Origin: Streptomyces olivochromogenes
GTDB lineage: Bacteria > Actinomycetota > Actinomycetes > Streptomycetales > Streptomycetaceae
Length of the DNA stretch: 64,000 bases
Reading direction: 5' to 3'
Assembly (NCBI RefSeq): GCF_021538895.1
Contig: NZ_JADDRL010000028.1
Span: 30,127-94,126, forward strand
Positions 7,865 through 15,813 of this stretch are shown here, piece after piece. Positions within the stretch are counted from its first letter, which is position 1. Every line of letters starts with the position of its first letter. Under the pieces are notes generated by a model. It was not told where the DNA came from. It saw only the letters and a program-made list of their open reading frames with translations, and searched no databases. Made by a program: the position numbers and the translations under genes.

Positions 7865-8560
7865 TCAGAAGTCAGTTCGCGACGCTTTGATGGTCTTGCA
7901 CTCGACCTTCTTGGCGTCCTTGATCTCGTCCGCGGTCACCAGCGCACCAGCGTTCTTGTCAGTGAACTTCTGGCCCGGGGCGAGGTTCTCGGCGGTTGAC
8001 ATGAAGTCGTCGACCTTCTTGCCGTCGGCCAGGACCTCGCCCTCAACGAAGTACGAGTATCGGCGGTCGCCGTTGTTGGCGTAGTCGACGTGGATGGCCA
8101 TCTCCTTGATGCCGAAGTCTCCGGTGACCACGTCGCACTTAGTGACCTTGAAGTCCTTCATGACCTTGGACTCCTTGGCGCCGCCGGTCTTGGACTTACC
8201 GTCGCCGACGGTGGTGGAGTCGTACGACTTGTCCAGCTCCTTACTGGCCTTGTCGACGGCGGAGAAGAACAGGGCGTTCATGGCGAAGAACATGATGATC
8301 GCTACGGCCGACGTGACGAGGCCGGTGATGCCGGCGCCCTTGCCCTTGCGGACCTTGCCCGCCTTGGAGAGGCCGATGGCGCCGAAGATGATGCCAAGGA
8401 TCGCGAGCGGCCAGACGACAACGTTGAGGACAGGGATGAAGCTGACTACGACGGCGATGATGCCGAGGACGAGTGCGGTGGTGGCCAGGCCGTTGCTGCC
8501 GGGCTGCTGGGGCTCGCCGTAGCCGGGCTGCTGGGGCTGGGGCGGGTACTGCTGGCTCAT
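7865..8560 (-). CDS. DUF4190 membrane protein with extracellular domain
   Basis: A 231-residue protein. The first 20 residues are a Q/P/G-rich cytosolic leader (MSQQYPPQPQQPGYGEP). Then comes the DUF4190 hairpin of two helices (ALVLGIIAVVVSFIPVLNVV, then WPLAILGIIFGAIGLSKAG) and a further helix (GITGLVTSAVAIIMFFAMNA). From about residue 95 the protein is a soluble lysine-rich domain with two cysteines (KCDVVTGDFG and VECKTIKAS), resembling the DUF4352-like beta domains attached to such anchors. The ATG at 8560 has GAGGAG upstream. Function unknown; likely a cell-surface protein. Confidence 0.8.
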   Translation of the reverse strand: MSQQYPPQPQQPGYGEPQQPGSNGLATTALVLGIIAVVVSFIPVLNVVVWPLAILGIIFGAIGLSKAGKVRKGKGAGITGLVTSAVAIIMFFAMNALFFSAVDKASKELDKSYDSTTVGDGKSKTGGAKESKVMKDFKVTKCDVVTGDFGIKEMAIHVDYANNGDRRYSYFVEGEVLADGKKVDDFMSTAENLAPGQKFTDKNAGALVTADEIKDAKKVECKTIKASRTDF

Positions 8561-8645
8561 GGTGCTCCTCACGGGTTTCTGCTGTGTTTGCGCGTGGGTG
8601 ACCGGTGAAGGACCTGTGTGGTTGCCTCGCAGATACCTAAAGTGA

Positions 8646-8900
8646 TTAGTTCGTGATTGAACTTTCCTCATAGGCAAAAGATTTGGTGTGCAGGGCGCGG
8701 CTGTGGTCTTTTAGGAGGTCATCGGCGGTGACGGCGGGATCGGGCAGGGGTCTCACCTCGGCGTCCGGCCGCGATGCGTCACGCGGCTCCACCGTCGTCA
8801 CCCGCAGTGCGGTGTGATGCCTCGCGTTGAGGAAAACGAGTCGTCCTGGTTGCCCGACATGACTTGTGTGGGCGTCGATGCGCGGTGGTGTGGACAGCAC
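8646..8900 (-). CDS. Uncertain small frame, possible gene remnant
   Basis: An 84-residue minus-strand frame, with protein-like sequence in its second half (RHHTALRVTTVEPRDASRPD and PLPDPAVTADDLLKDHSRAL). No ribosome site precedes the possible starts, and I do not recognise a family. It might be the 3' remnant of a larger gene whose 5' part is lost in 8900-9150. Confidence 0.25.
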   Translation of the reverse strand: MLSTPPRIDAHTSHVGQPGRLVFLNARHHTALRVTTVEPRDASRPDAEVRPLPDPAVTADDLLKDHSRALHTKSFAYEESSITN

Positions 8901-9368
8901 GCCGCACTGCCGCCTCCGTAGTCACTGTGGGCGCCACGGCTTGGAAGGTGTTCGGGCTCTTCGAGGGGCATGGTCTGCCTGCGACCGACAAAGGATGGAC
9001 GACCTCGGCTATCACCTGGGTAAGCCCTTCGCACTCCAGCGGCGTGCCCTGCTGGCCCAGCGGCTTGCGGCCAAGGCGAAGTGGCCGAAGGCCACGGCCA
9101 GCAACAGACCGGGACCAGCCGCCTGTCCGCACTCGACACAGCACACCCGATCGGACGATTTCCGCTATGCGGCGCTACTGAACAGATGCCTGCGCAACTG
9201 AACCTTTGGTCGCATGGCTGAACTTCCGGTTGCCGCACTACAGTTCGCCTGGCCGTGGTCCCAGCATCATCGGGAAACGGCTGCGACGACCCAAGCGGGG
9301 CGAAACATCCAGAGATGCACCTTATGGCGCTGAACAGTTCACTGCGCTGCTGAACTCTTTTGTGCTGT
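8901..9368. other. Unassigned region upstream of the GNAT gene's 3' end
   Basis: No frame gives a recognisable protein. Around 9331-9370 there is a GAACAG...CTGTTC inverted pair and a CTGAACTCTT string that also occurs at 5753. Otherwise I see nothing. Confidence 0.35.
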
Positions 9369-10310
9369 TCAACAAGACCGGGGCGGTGTAGGTGCGGGTG
9401 GTCGTCCATAGGTGGCGCCGTGGGAGGCATTGTAGGAGCGCTGGCCGTCCGACGCTGTCGTGCGGCCGAGATCCAGTGCCGTGTACCCCGCCTCCGTCAG
9501 GTCGTCGCACAGGCAGTGCAGCAGCGCATGCCCCGGTGACAGGTCGCGGTGGGCGGGGTCCATGGCAGTGATCAGGGAGTAGGCACGGGTGGCGGTGGCC
9601 AGGCACAGCTGGGCGGCCAGGGGCTGGGCGTCCAGGGTGAGCGTGGCGATGAAGGCGATGTCGGCGCACTCCTCGAGGACGTCCCGCCAGGGCAGGTTGA
9701 GGTCCGGTGCGTGAGGGGTGGGGATCCGCAGGGCGTTGCGTCGCTGGTGCAGGTCATCCAGTGCGTCGAAGGCGGCCAGGAGTTCGGTGCGGGTGCTGGT
9801 GCGGCGATATCCGACTCGGTCGCCCAGGGCCTGCGCGGTCCGGCGGCGGCGACTGTGCTCCCGTCGCGTTGACCGCGACAGCGCCGCGAGGTCCACGGGC
9901 AGGGGGACGGTGGCGTAGAGAGTTTGGGAATTGGGATCGCCCCACCAGCCGTGCGCCTGCCGGGCCAGGATGGAGTGGTCCGGCAGATCGGCGATCACCA
10001 CGTCGTCTCCGAGGCCGGGCAGCCGGTGGATGAGTACGCTCACCGCCTCCTCGCTCTCGCCCACCGGCCGGATTTGCTCGGAGGCGGGGTAGGACAGCGG
10101 GGTGATCCGGGTGCGGCCGTCGCGGGCGAGCTCCCGGGCCAGGGCGAGGGCGGCGACGGGCTGGTCTTTCTCCAGGACCGCCAGGACGAGCGGCTCGCAG
10201 GAGGCGGGCAGGTGCCGGGCCCACGCCAGCAGCCAGGCCGGATCCTGGTAGGCGGTGGCCGCTGTGTCCCGCCCGGCCAGGGCAGGCCAGATCCGCGCTA
10301 GGAAGTCCAT
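9369..10310 (-). CDS. GNAT/FemAB-like (BioF2-type) acyltransferase
   Basis: A 313-residue protein beginning MDFLARIWPALAGRDTAATA with GGGGAG before the ATG at 10310. The order fits the acetyltransferase_6 (BioF2-like) fold: an N-terminal QDPAWLLAWARHLP block, a central RREHSRRRRTAQALGDRVGY helix, LLAAFDALDDLHQRRN, and a C-terminal half with SPGHALLHCLCDDLTEAGYT followed by LDLGRTTASDGQRSYNASHG. Such enzymes transfer acyl or aminoacyl groups; the substrate is unknown. The last 15 residues look out of frame: the adjacent frame reads WTTTRTYTAP, the usual family ending, so a small 3' frameshift near 9410 is possible. Confidence 0.7.
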   Translation of the reverse strand: MDFLARIWPALAGRDTAATAYQDPAWLLAWARHLPASCEPLVLAVLEKDQPVAALALARELARDGRTRITPLSYPASEQIRPVGESEEAVSVLIHRLPGLGDDVVIADLPDHSILARQAHGWWGDPNSQTLYATVPLPVDLAALSRSTRREHSRRRRTAQALGDRVGYRRTSTRTELLAAFDALDDLHQRRNALRIPTPHAPDLNLPWRDVLEECADIAFIATLTLDAQPLAAQLCLATATRAYSLITAMDPAHRDLSPGHALLHCLCDDLTEAGYTALDLGRTTASDGQRSYNASHGATYGRPPAPTPPRSC

Positions 10311-10524
10311 GGCTGACTCCCCGCTGTGCTCACGTGCGTGAAGACTGCCGGCCGTCAGGCCGCCCGAGTTTTCTGGCCTCATGTACGCCAGGACAGCGCA
10401 TCGGGGAGGCGTCGGGTGTCTGTGGTCCTGGCTGTCCCTCGCGGCGGGAGCTGGGGCTATGCCAACGCCCGCGGCGTTCCGCGCTGCGGGCGTGCCTCTG
10501 GTTGTGGGTTCGCGACGGAATCCC

Positions 10525-10818
10525 TCAGCCGGCCCGTGGCCGCTCGCTCTCGCGGAGGGCGTCGTCCAGGACCTTCCGCCGCGAGGTGACGTTCGGCTTG
10601 CGGCGCAGCAGTGCTCTGCGCTCGCGTTCGGTCATGCCGCCCCAGACGCCGAACACGAGTCCGTTGTCGAGGGCTTCGGCCAAGCACTCGATGCGCACCT
10701 GGCACCCTGTGCAGACCGCCTTGGCCCGATTCTGGTGCGGACCGTCCACGAAGAGCTCATCCGGGTTGAAACTTCGGCAGGCGGCGTCCTCACTCCAGTG
10801 GTCCCGAGTACTCGGCAT
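10525..10818 (-). CDS. WhiB-family iron-sulfur transcription factor
   Basis: A 97-residue protein with the four WhiB cysteines at about 14, 36, 39 and 45 (spacing C-x21-C-x2-C-x5-C), which bind a [4Fe-4S] cluster. The GVWGGMTERERR turn and a basic C-terminus (ALLRRKPNVTSRRKV) contact DNA and the sigma-factor partner. The ATG at 10818 has GGGAGG upstream. WhiB-like proteins act with the principal sigma factor in development, redox response or antibiotic resistance. It stands alone here. A close paralogue is at 50569-50856. Confidence 0.92.
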   Translation of the reverse strand: MPSTRDHWSEDAACRSFNPDELFVDGPHQNRAKAVCTGCQVRIECLAEALDNGLVFGVWGGMTERERRALLRRKPNVTSRRKVLDDALRESERPRAG

Positions 10819-11022
10819 GGCTTCCCTCCCTCGTTGCAACCAACGACAGTTCCACCTTATTGCGCTGGTCAGGACGGGGGTCCCGGCCGTGGGGCGCGAG
10901 CAATTGTCAAATCCTGTGGATCTGGTCCGCGCGGCCGGACGTCAGTTGGTTCAGAACCGAGTCCCGTCTCACAGGGTGGTGTTCGCCTGCCGCATGGCGG
11001 ATGAGCTGCTAACTTCCGCGTC

Positions 11023-11967
11023 ATGGCGAACCAGAGCGACGGCACAGATCTCCGAAGCCGGGTGGCCGATGCCGACAGCGGTGTCCTGTTGTTCGGCATC
11101 ACGCCGCCCCGCCTGAGCAACACTCCCGAGCGGATCCGGGAGATCACCGCAGCCACCCTGGCACGGTTGGAGTCCCTCGATGTCGACGGTCTGGCTCTGT
11201 ACGACATCGACGATGAGAGCGACCGTAATCCGGCGCAGCGACCGTTTCCGTACCTGCCGACCATCGACCCTGTCGTGTACCACGCGGACTATCTCGGCAA
11301 GTGGAACCGCCCGGTGGTCGTCTACCGGTGCGTCGGCAAGTACTCCCAGACGGAGCTGCGGACCTGGCTGCGGACGGCCGACGCCGACCGGCTGCTCGGC
11401 GTCTTCGTCGGCGCGTCCTCGAAGGGGAAGGCGGTGCGGACCGGCCTGTCCGAGGCGCAGGACCTGCGCCGCGATGTCCGCCCAGACCTGCTGCTCGGCG
11501 GCGTGGCCATCACCGAACGCCCCGAGGAGCATCTGCGGCTCGTCGCCAAGCAGGTGGCCGGATGCGCGTACTTCATCTCGCAGGTCATCTACAGCGCCGA
11601 CGCGGCGAAAAGCATGGTCTCCGACTACTACTACGCCTGCCGCGAGCGGGACCTCGAACCGAGGCCCGTCCTGTTCACGCTCTCGGTGTGCGGTTCGGTG
11701 AAGACGCTGGCGTTCCTCCAATGGCTCGGCGTCGAGGTCCCGCGCTGGCTGGAGAACTCCCTGCGCCATGCGGACGACACCCTGGCCGAGTCATACCAGC
11801 ACTGCCTGGCGAACGCCCGGGACCTGATCGCCTTCTGCCGCAAGCTCGGCATGCCGCTCGGCTTCCTCGTGGAGAGCGTGTCCATCCGCAAGGTCGAGAT
11901 CGACGCCTCGGTCGCCCTGGCCCACGAGCTCAGCAGGCTGCTCGGACGAGGTACACCCTCGGTGTGA
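11023..11967 (+). CDS. Methylenetetrahydrofolate reductase-like protein
   Basis: A 314-residue protein with the MTHFR TIM-barrel pattern: FGITPPRLSNTPERIREITA, LDVDGLALYDIDDESDRNP, RPVVVYRCVGKYSQTELRTW and GGVAITERPEEHLRLVAKQV, then GCAYFISQVIYSADAAKSMV and PVLFTLSVCGSVKTLAFLQW. This matches the flavoprotein family that reduces methylene-THF. Whether it serves folate metabolism or a specialised pathway is unclear, since it is not near methionine genes. No strong ribosome site precedes the ATG, so expression may be low or leaderless. Confidence 0.75.
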   Translation: MANQSDGTDLRSRVADADSGVLLFGITPPRLSNTPERIREITAATLARLESLDVDGLALYDIDDESDRNPAQRPFPYLPTIDPVVYHADYLGKWNRPVVVYRCVGKYSQTELRTWLRTADADRLLGVFVGASSKGKAVRTGLSEAQDLRRDVRPDLLLGGVAITERPEEHLRLVAKQVAGCAYFISQVIYSADAAKSMVSDYYYACRERDLEPRPVLFTLSVCGSVKTLAFLQWLGVEVPRWLENSLRHADDTLAESYQHCLANARDLIAFCRKLGMPLGFLVESVSIRKVEIDASVALAHELSRLLGRGTPSV

Positions 11968-12015
11968 AGCCAGGCACGAACGCGCGGCTGTCGAATCCCG
12001 CGATCAGGACGCGGC

Positions 12016-12258
12016 TCAGGCCGCGCTGGCGTCCTCCCGTTCGACGAGGACGCCACGCTTGAAGCGGGCTCCGACTCGCACGAGGGCGACCAGGTGCGGC
12101 GCATTGTCCGCGCGCCAGCGTTCCTGGGCGGACTCGATCAGCTTGAACGTCATCGCCAGAGCGGCCGACCGCGACCCGGCGCCACGGGTGACCTTGGTGC
12201 GCAGCCGCACAGTGGAGAAGGTCGACTCGATCGGGTTCGTGGTACGCAGACACCTCAC
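12016..12258 (-). mobile_element. IS256-family transposase C-terminal fragment
   Basis: The minus-strand frame reads TTNPIESTFSTVRLRTKVTR, AMTFKLIESAQERWRADNAP and LVRVGARFKRGVLVE, the C-terminus of Mutator/IS256-type DDE transposases. The catalytic DDE triad, which lies N-terminal, is missing. Similarity begins abruptly near 12260. The fragment lies tail-to-tail with the MTHFR-like gene. Confidence 0.8.
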
Positions 12259-12337
12259 GTTGCTAGGCCGTCAAGCGGGTCGGCCGTGAGGGCCGGGGTC
12301 TTCGAACAGTTCTGACCGGGCTTGAGAGAATCCCGGC

Positions 12338-13039
12338 ATGGCGATGGCACGGCACTGGTACTCCTCTTCGCCCGTCGTGGACGGGCACCCGCTCCTGGAT
12401 GAGCCGGGCTTCTGGCCTGCCTACTTGGCGGACATGGCCGAGGGGTTCGCGCCGGAGGTCTTCGGATCGGACGCGGGCGACGCGGAGGCCATGCTGGACA
12501 CGCTCCATGAACCGTCGGCATGGCCCATGTTCACAGTGCCGCTGGCCGGCGGCTTCACGATCGTCGTGCACTTCAACAGCGGCGAGGAGTTCACGACTAC
12601 GGACTACTTCCTCACGCATCCCGACTGGAGCCAAAATCTCGTCCTGGCCAGCGACGATCAGGACCGCATCGGCCCCGGGCTGTGCTGGCCCGAGCTCGCC
12701 GCTCTGCTGGAGGCACCACCGGGTGCGGCAGGCGTCACCGACCCTCACGCCCGTCTCCTCCTTCTTCTGCCGGTCCTCGGCGACGCGGCGGTTCCGGAGG
12801 AGGCCGTTTCGGCAGTGGTCGAGGCTCTGGTCGAACAGGGTGCGCCCGAGGCGAGCGAGGCGTTGGCCAGACAGCTGCTTCAGGGGCATCCCATGTGGGG
12901 CGCCGAGGAGTGGTGGTTCGACGATGACGAGCAAAGCTGGCTCTGCGAGGGCGATCACAGCCCGCGCAAGACCCCTCTGGGCGACCATCTGCCGCCACGA
13001 CAGCGAGCCGCTCTCGAAGCCTGTCTCACTCCCCGCTGA
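12338..13039 (+). CDS. Hypothetical protein, acidic, truncated or abutted by IS110
   Basis: A 233-residue acidic protein (MARHWYSSSPVVDGHPLLDE; FTIVVHFNSGEEFTTTDYFL; WGAEEWWFDDDEQSWLCEGD). It resembles streptomycete hypothetical proteins with an N-terminal immunity-like fold, but I cannot name a family. The ATG at 12338 lies 18 bases beyond a weak GAGAG. The stop at 13039 is 5 bases before the convergent IS110 stop, so the IS end is at or inside the gene's 3' end and the native C-terminus may have been altered. Confidence 0.6.
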   Translation: MAMARHWYSSSPVVDGHPLLDEPGFWPAYLADMAEGFAPEVFGSDAGDAEAMLDTLHEPSAWPMFTVPLAGGFTIVVHFNSGEEFTTTDYFLTHPDWSQNLVLASDDQDRIGPGLCWPELAALLEAPPGAAGVTDPHARLLLLLPVLGDAAVPEEAVSAVVEALVEQGAPEASEALARQLLQGHPMWGAEEWWFDDDEQSWLCEGDHSPRKTPLGDHLPPRQRAALEACLTPR

Positions 13040-13044
13040 CCGAT

Positions 13045-14283
13045 TCAAGCCGCGGTGACAACGGCCTCGGTGGGAGAGGCCCCGAAGGCGAGCGACTCGT
13101 CGCAGGTCGTGCCCTGCTTCAGGCAGTGGTAAAGCTGGCCGATCATGCGGTTGAAGAGGTTGCGCTGGGCGGCTGCGTGCCAGTCGCCTTGTTCGCGCCG
13201 GCGCCGGTAGTGGGCGTTGGCCCCGGTGGATGCCCGTAGGGAGGCGAAGGCCCAGAGGTAGCCGGCGTGGTTGAGCCGGTCATTCTTCACCCAGCGTCTG
13301 GTGATGGCGGACTTCTTGCCCGAGGCGCGGGTGATGGGTGAGGAGCCGGCGTAGGCCTTCAGGCCGCGGTCGTCGGCGAAGCGGGTGCGGTCGTCGCCGA
13401 TCTCGGCCAGGACGCGGGCGGCGAGCTGGATGCCGAGGCCGGGGAAGCTCAGCAGGATCTCGGCGTCCGGGTGCTGGGGGAAGGCCTCTTCGACCGCTTC
13501 GGCGAGTTGGTCGGCGGCGGTGCAGGCGGCGTCCAGTTGGATGAGGAGGGCGAGCATCTGCTTGCCGAGTGCGTCCTCGATCAGCGGAGGTTGGTGGGCC
13601 CACTCGTCCCGGAAGACTTCGCGAAGGCGATCGGCCTCTGCTTCGATGCCGCGCTGGCGGCCGGCTCGCTTCAGCGCGGCCTGGATCTGGGTGCGGGTCA
13701 GCCATGCGGCCCGGGACGGGGTCGGCGCGGTCTTGAGGAGTTCTCGGGCCTCGGGCCGGCACAGGCCGTTGGTCCAGGCGGCGAAGGCGGCCAGGGCAGC
13801 GGGGTAGTACTCGCGCAGCAGGGACCGGAGCTGGTTGGCGAGCTGCTGCCTGTTCCAGAGAGAGTCCTGCTGGGCCCCGGCGAGGACGGCGATCGCACGG
13901 CCGAGGTCGGAGTCTTCGGGCAGAGGCCGGTGGGCATGCATGTCGGTGCGGAGGATATTGGCGAGGACCAGGGCGTCGCCGGGGTCGGATTTCTTGCGCG
14001 AGACGCTGTGCCGGTCTCGGTAGCGGGCGGCGGCCATCGGGTTGATCGCGAACACCTTGCGCCTGCCGCTCCGCAGGACGGCCACCAGCAGGCCGCGGGA
14101 GGTCTCGATCGCTACCGGGATCGGGTTCTCCTCGCTGTCGCCGTACTCGGCGAGCAGTTCCAGCAGGATCTTGTAGCCGGCCGCGTCGTCGGTGATGTGC
14201 CGTTTGGCCAGCAGCTGGCCAGTGTCGTCGACCAGGGCGACGTCGTGGGTTCGTTCCGCCCAGTCGATTCCGCAGTAGATCAA
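13045..14283 (-). mobile_element. Complete IS110-family transposase (DEDD recombinase)
   Basis: A 412-residue protein with both IS110 domains. The N-terminal RuvC-like DEDD domain (residues 1-160) begins IYCGIDWAERTHDVALVDDT and includes AINPMAAARYRDRHSVSRKK with SDPGDALVLANILRTD. The C-terminal transposase_20 domain (about 250-390) contains LLSFPGLGIQLAARVLAEIG then GLKAYAGSSPITRASGKKSA, which holds the catalytic serine region. Length and motifs are those of active family members, and no shift or stop is visible. The start overlaps TTG/ATC at 14283 with GGGGAGGGG upstream. IS110 elements lack long terminal repeats and use a structured RNA from their non-coding end. Confidence 0.9.
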
Positions 14284-14400
14284 GATTCCCCTCCCCAGAT
14301 TTCGGCGTTTGCACTGGTCACGAGCGCATGCGGGCCACGCAGCGACCTAATCCCAGGCCTCGACCGCAGCGCGGTCGGGCCGCCACCTCACTAGCCGTTC
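14284..14400 (-). ncRNA. Candidate IS110 bridge RNA / left-end non-coding region
   Basis: In the IS110 group the guide (bridge) RNA is encoded upstream of the transposase. This region has a perfect GACCGC-AGC-GCGGTC hairpin (14362-14376). It also shares GGCTRRTGRGGTGG and ATTAGGTCGC-type blocks with the leader of the IS110 fragment at 5262-5364, while the sequence between the blocks differs. Conserved blocks around variable loops are what a bridge RNA would show. The RNA ends are not defined. Confidence 0.45.
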
Positions 14401-14863
14401 GTGACACCAGCGCACCCCACGGGCCTCGGTTTATGCGGGAGCTCGTACGGCTCGGGCGTATCGAGAGGTCACCGTGAGATGGGCTCGCACCACCAACGCA
14501 AACGAATGATCAGGTCGAGAGGTGTTGACGCGCGACGGCCCTGGACGCCGCCGCTCTCTTAATAGGCATCGATGCCGGGTGAGTTTTGGGCATCCGTCCA
14601 GCGCCGACGGGCGCCAACACCGCTCGTGGTGGCGGTCACAGAGACGCCGAACGCCACCGCTCTGCCTGGAGACGTCGAGGTCTGGGCGTTAGAAGGCATC
14701 CGCCCGGCGCCGCATGACCGCCACCACTCGCACCAGACCGTGCACCGATCTACGTTGAGGCCTCCACACGGCCCGGCTGCACCTGGATGTCACGGTCTGG
14801 TACTCGAACGCTCCGAGAAGCCCCTGCGTCTGCGGATCGCTCATAACTACGGATTAGGTGGAT
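14401..14863. other. Unassigned region upstream of IS110
   Basis: Includes the outer IS110 boundary, which I cannot place because the family lacks inverted repeats. A plus-strand frame starting at 14572 is open for 153 codons, but it is arginine/proline-rich, lacks a ribosome site and overlaps a better minus-strand gene, so it is not annotated. Confidence 0.35.
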
Positions 14864-15010
14864 TCAGTGCTCGGCCGGGTAGTCGTAGAACGCCAGCAGC
14901 ACGTCCTCGTCGTCGACGACCTTCGCCACGGACTTGGGGAACTTCGCGCCATAATAAACAAAGACGGTTTCATCGCGTACAATTGGGACGTTGTACTTCG
15001 ACAGTTTCAT
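14864..15010 (-). CDS. Small protein, 48 residues
   Basis: Reads MKLSKYNVPIVRDETVFVYY and continues GAKFPKSVAKVVDDEDVLLA to FYDYPAEH. The ATG at 15010 is preceded by GGAGAAA at good spacing. The acidic, ordered composition and the ribosome site argue for a genuine gene. I recognise no family. GC content is lower than in its neighbours. The next minus-strand gene upstream (15170-15373) is another small protein. Confidence 0.5.
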   Translation of the reverse strand: MKLSKYNVPIVRDETVFVYYGAKFPKSVAKVVDDEDVLLAFYDYPAEH

Positions 15011-15169
15011 CGATTTTCTCCACAGTAGGCTAGCAACGCTTCCATTTTGACTCAGGGCGGGCGCGCGAATCAGCCGCAGAGTAGGGAATTCTGATTCTGG
15101 GTGGGTCGACCCGTCGCCAATCTGAGCACGGGTCGGCCAACCGTGCAGATGTTTCCGCCGACACGTTTG

Positions 15170-15373
15170 TCAGGTAGGCATCTCGTCCATGAAGTTGTCG
15201 AGCTCGCATGACTGGTAGCCCTGATAGCCCTGGCATGTCGCTGGCTCCACGGCAACGTCAGCTGCCTGGAGTTCCTCCATCAGGTGCTTCACCGCGTTAC
15301 GTGCACGGTCTGGGAGGCCTTGGGGGACAGTGATTCTCACCAGCAGCTTTTCATTTTCCTTTTCAGCTGTCAT
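15170..15373 (-). CDS. Small protein, 67 residues
   Basis: Begins MTAEKENEKLLVRITVPQGL and has a helix RARNAVKHLMEELQAADVAV, then three cysteines (one in TCQGYQGYQSC) and an acidic end. AGGAAGG lies before the ATG at 15373; a GTG nine bases upstream is too close to that site. Family unknown. The short beta-alpha-beta look could be a regulatory or ACT-like fragment, but that is speculation. Confidence 0.5.
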   Translation of the reverse strand: MTAEKENEKLLVRITVPQGLPDRARNAVKHLMEELQAADVAVEPATCQGYQGYQSCELDNFMDEMPT

Positions 15374-15541
15374 CCAAGACACCTTCCTTGGTTCGCTGGG
15401 CAGGCGCTCTGTTTAACGTCCGCTATTTCAACGTATGTGGATCTTTGGCTTGCCTCAAACAGCAATACGCCGTTCGGTCGATTTGCTACGAGCGAACGAG
15501 TGGTCATATATATCCCTGCTCATCCGAGGGGTCGGGCTACC

Positions 15542-15592
15542 CACGCGGTCGGCGTAGCGACTTTGGCCGGGAGTTTCAATGACCGAGTCAAG
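15542..15592 (+). repeat. Dispersed intergenic motif, copy 1
   Basis: Contains CACGCGGTCGG (15542-15552) and a 23-base string starting GGAGTTTCAATGA and ending CGAGTCAAG (15570-15592). The same two blocks occur at 60319-60353 with one mismatch in the 23-mer but a different gap. It is not in a gene here. Confidence 0.6.
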
Positions 15593-15651
15593 CCACTCCC
15601 GCCGGCTTGTCCCCTCGATGCGAACTACGGGCAGGTAGGTCGCTGAGGTCT

Positions 15652-15795
15652 CCTGAGCTGGTCACGAGGGTGCGCTGTGCCCGTTGCAGCTCGCACCTCG
15701 GGCATGTCTTCGAGGGGGAGGGGTACGGCACGCCGACGGACCAGCGGTACTGCATGAACAGTATCTCGCTGCGGCTGGCGTCGGACGAGGACTGA
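15652..15795 (+). pseudogene. Truncated methionine-R-sulfoxide reductase (MsrB) C-terminus
   Basis: The frame reads RVRCARCSSHLGHVFEGEGY then GTPTDQRYCMNSISLRLASD. HLGHVF and RYCMNS, with the catalytic cysteine, are the MsrB signatures. MsrB is normally about 130-150 residues; here roughly the first two-thirds are missing and there is no start or ribosome site. The stop at 15795 lies 18 bases from the convergent LuxR gene. It is a relic, not a functional reductase. Confidence 0.75.
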
Positions 15796-15813
15796 GCAAG
15801 CTTCCTCGGAGGG

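Noticed and set aside
8901..9201. Possible IS110-like start (TCVGVDARW) around 8860-8900 on the plus strand
   Set aside because: Only a few residues resemble the family; the frame stops soon and no DEDD motifs follow.
10334..11116. Plus-strand frame spanning the WhiB gene
   Set aside because: It is antisense to a WhiB gene with all four cysteines and has no recognisable domain or start signal.
14572..15033. Plus-strand 153-codon frame
   Set aside because: No ribosome site, composition typical of a shadow frame, and overlap with a small minus-strand gene that has a good start.
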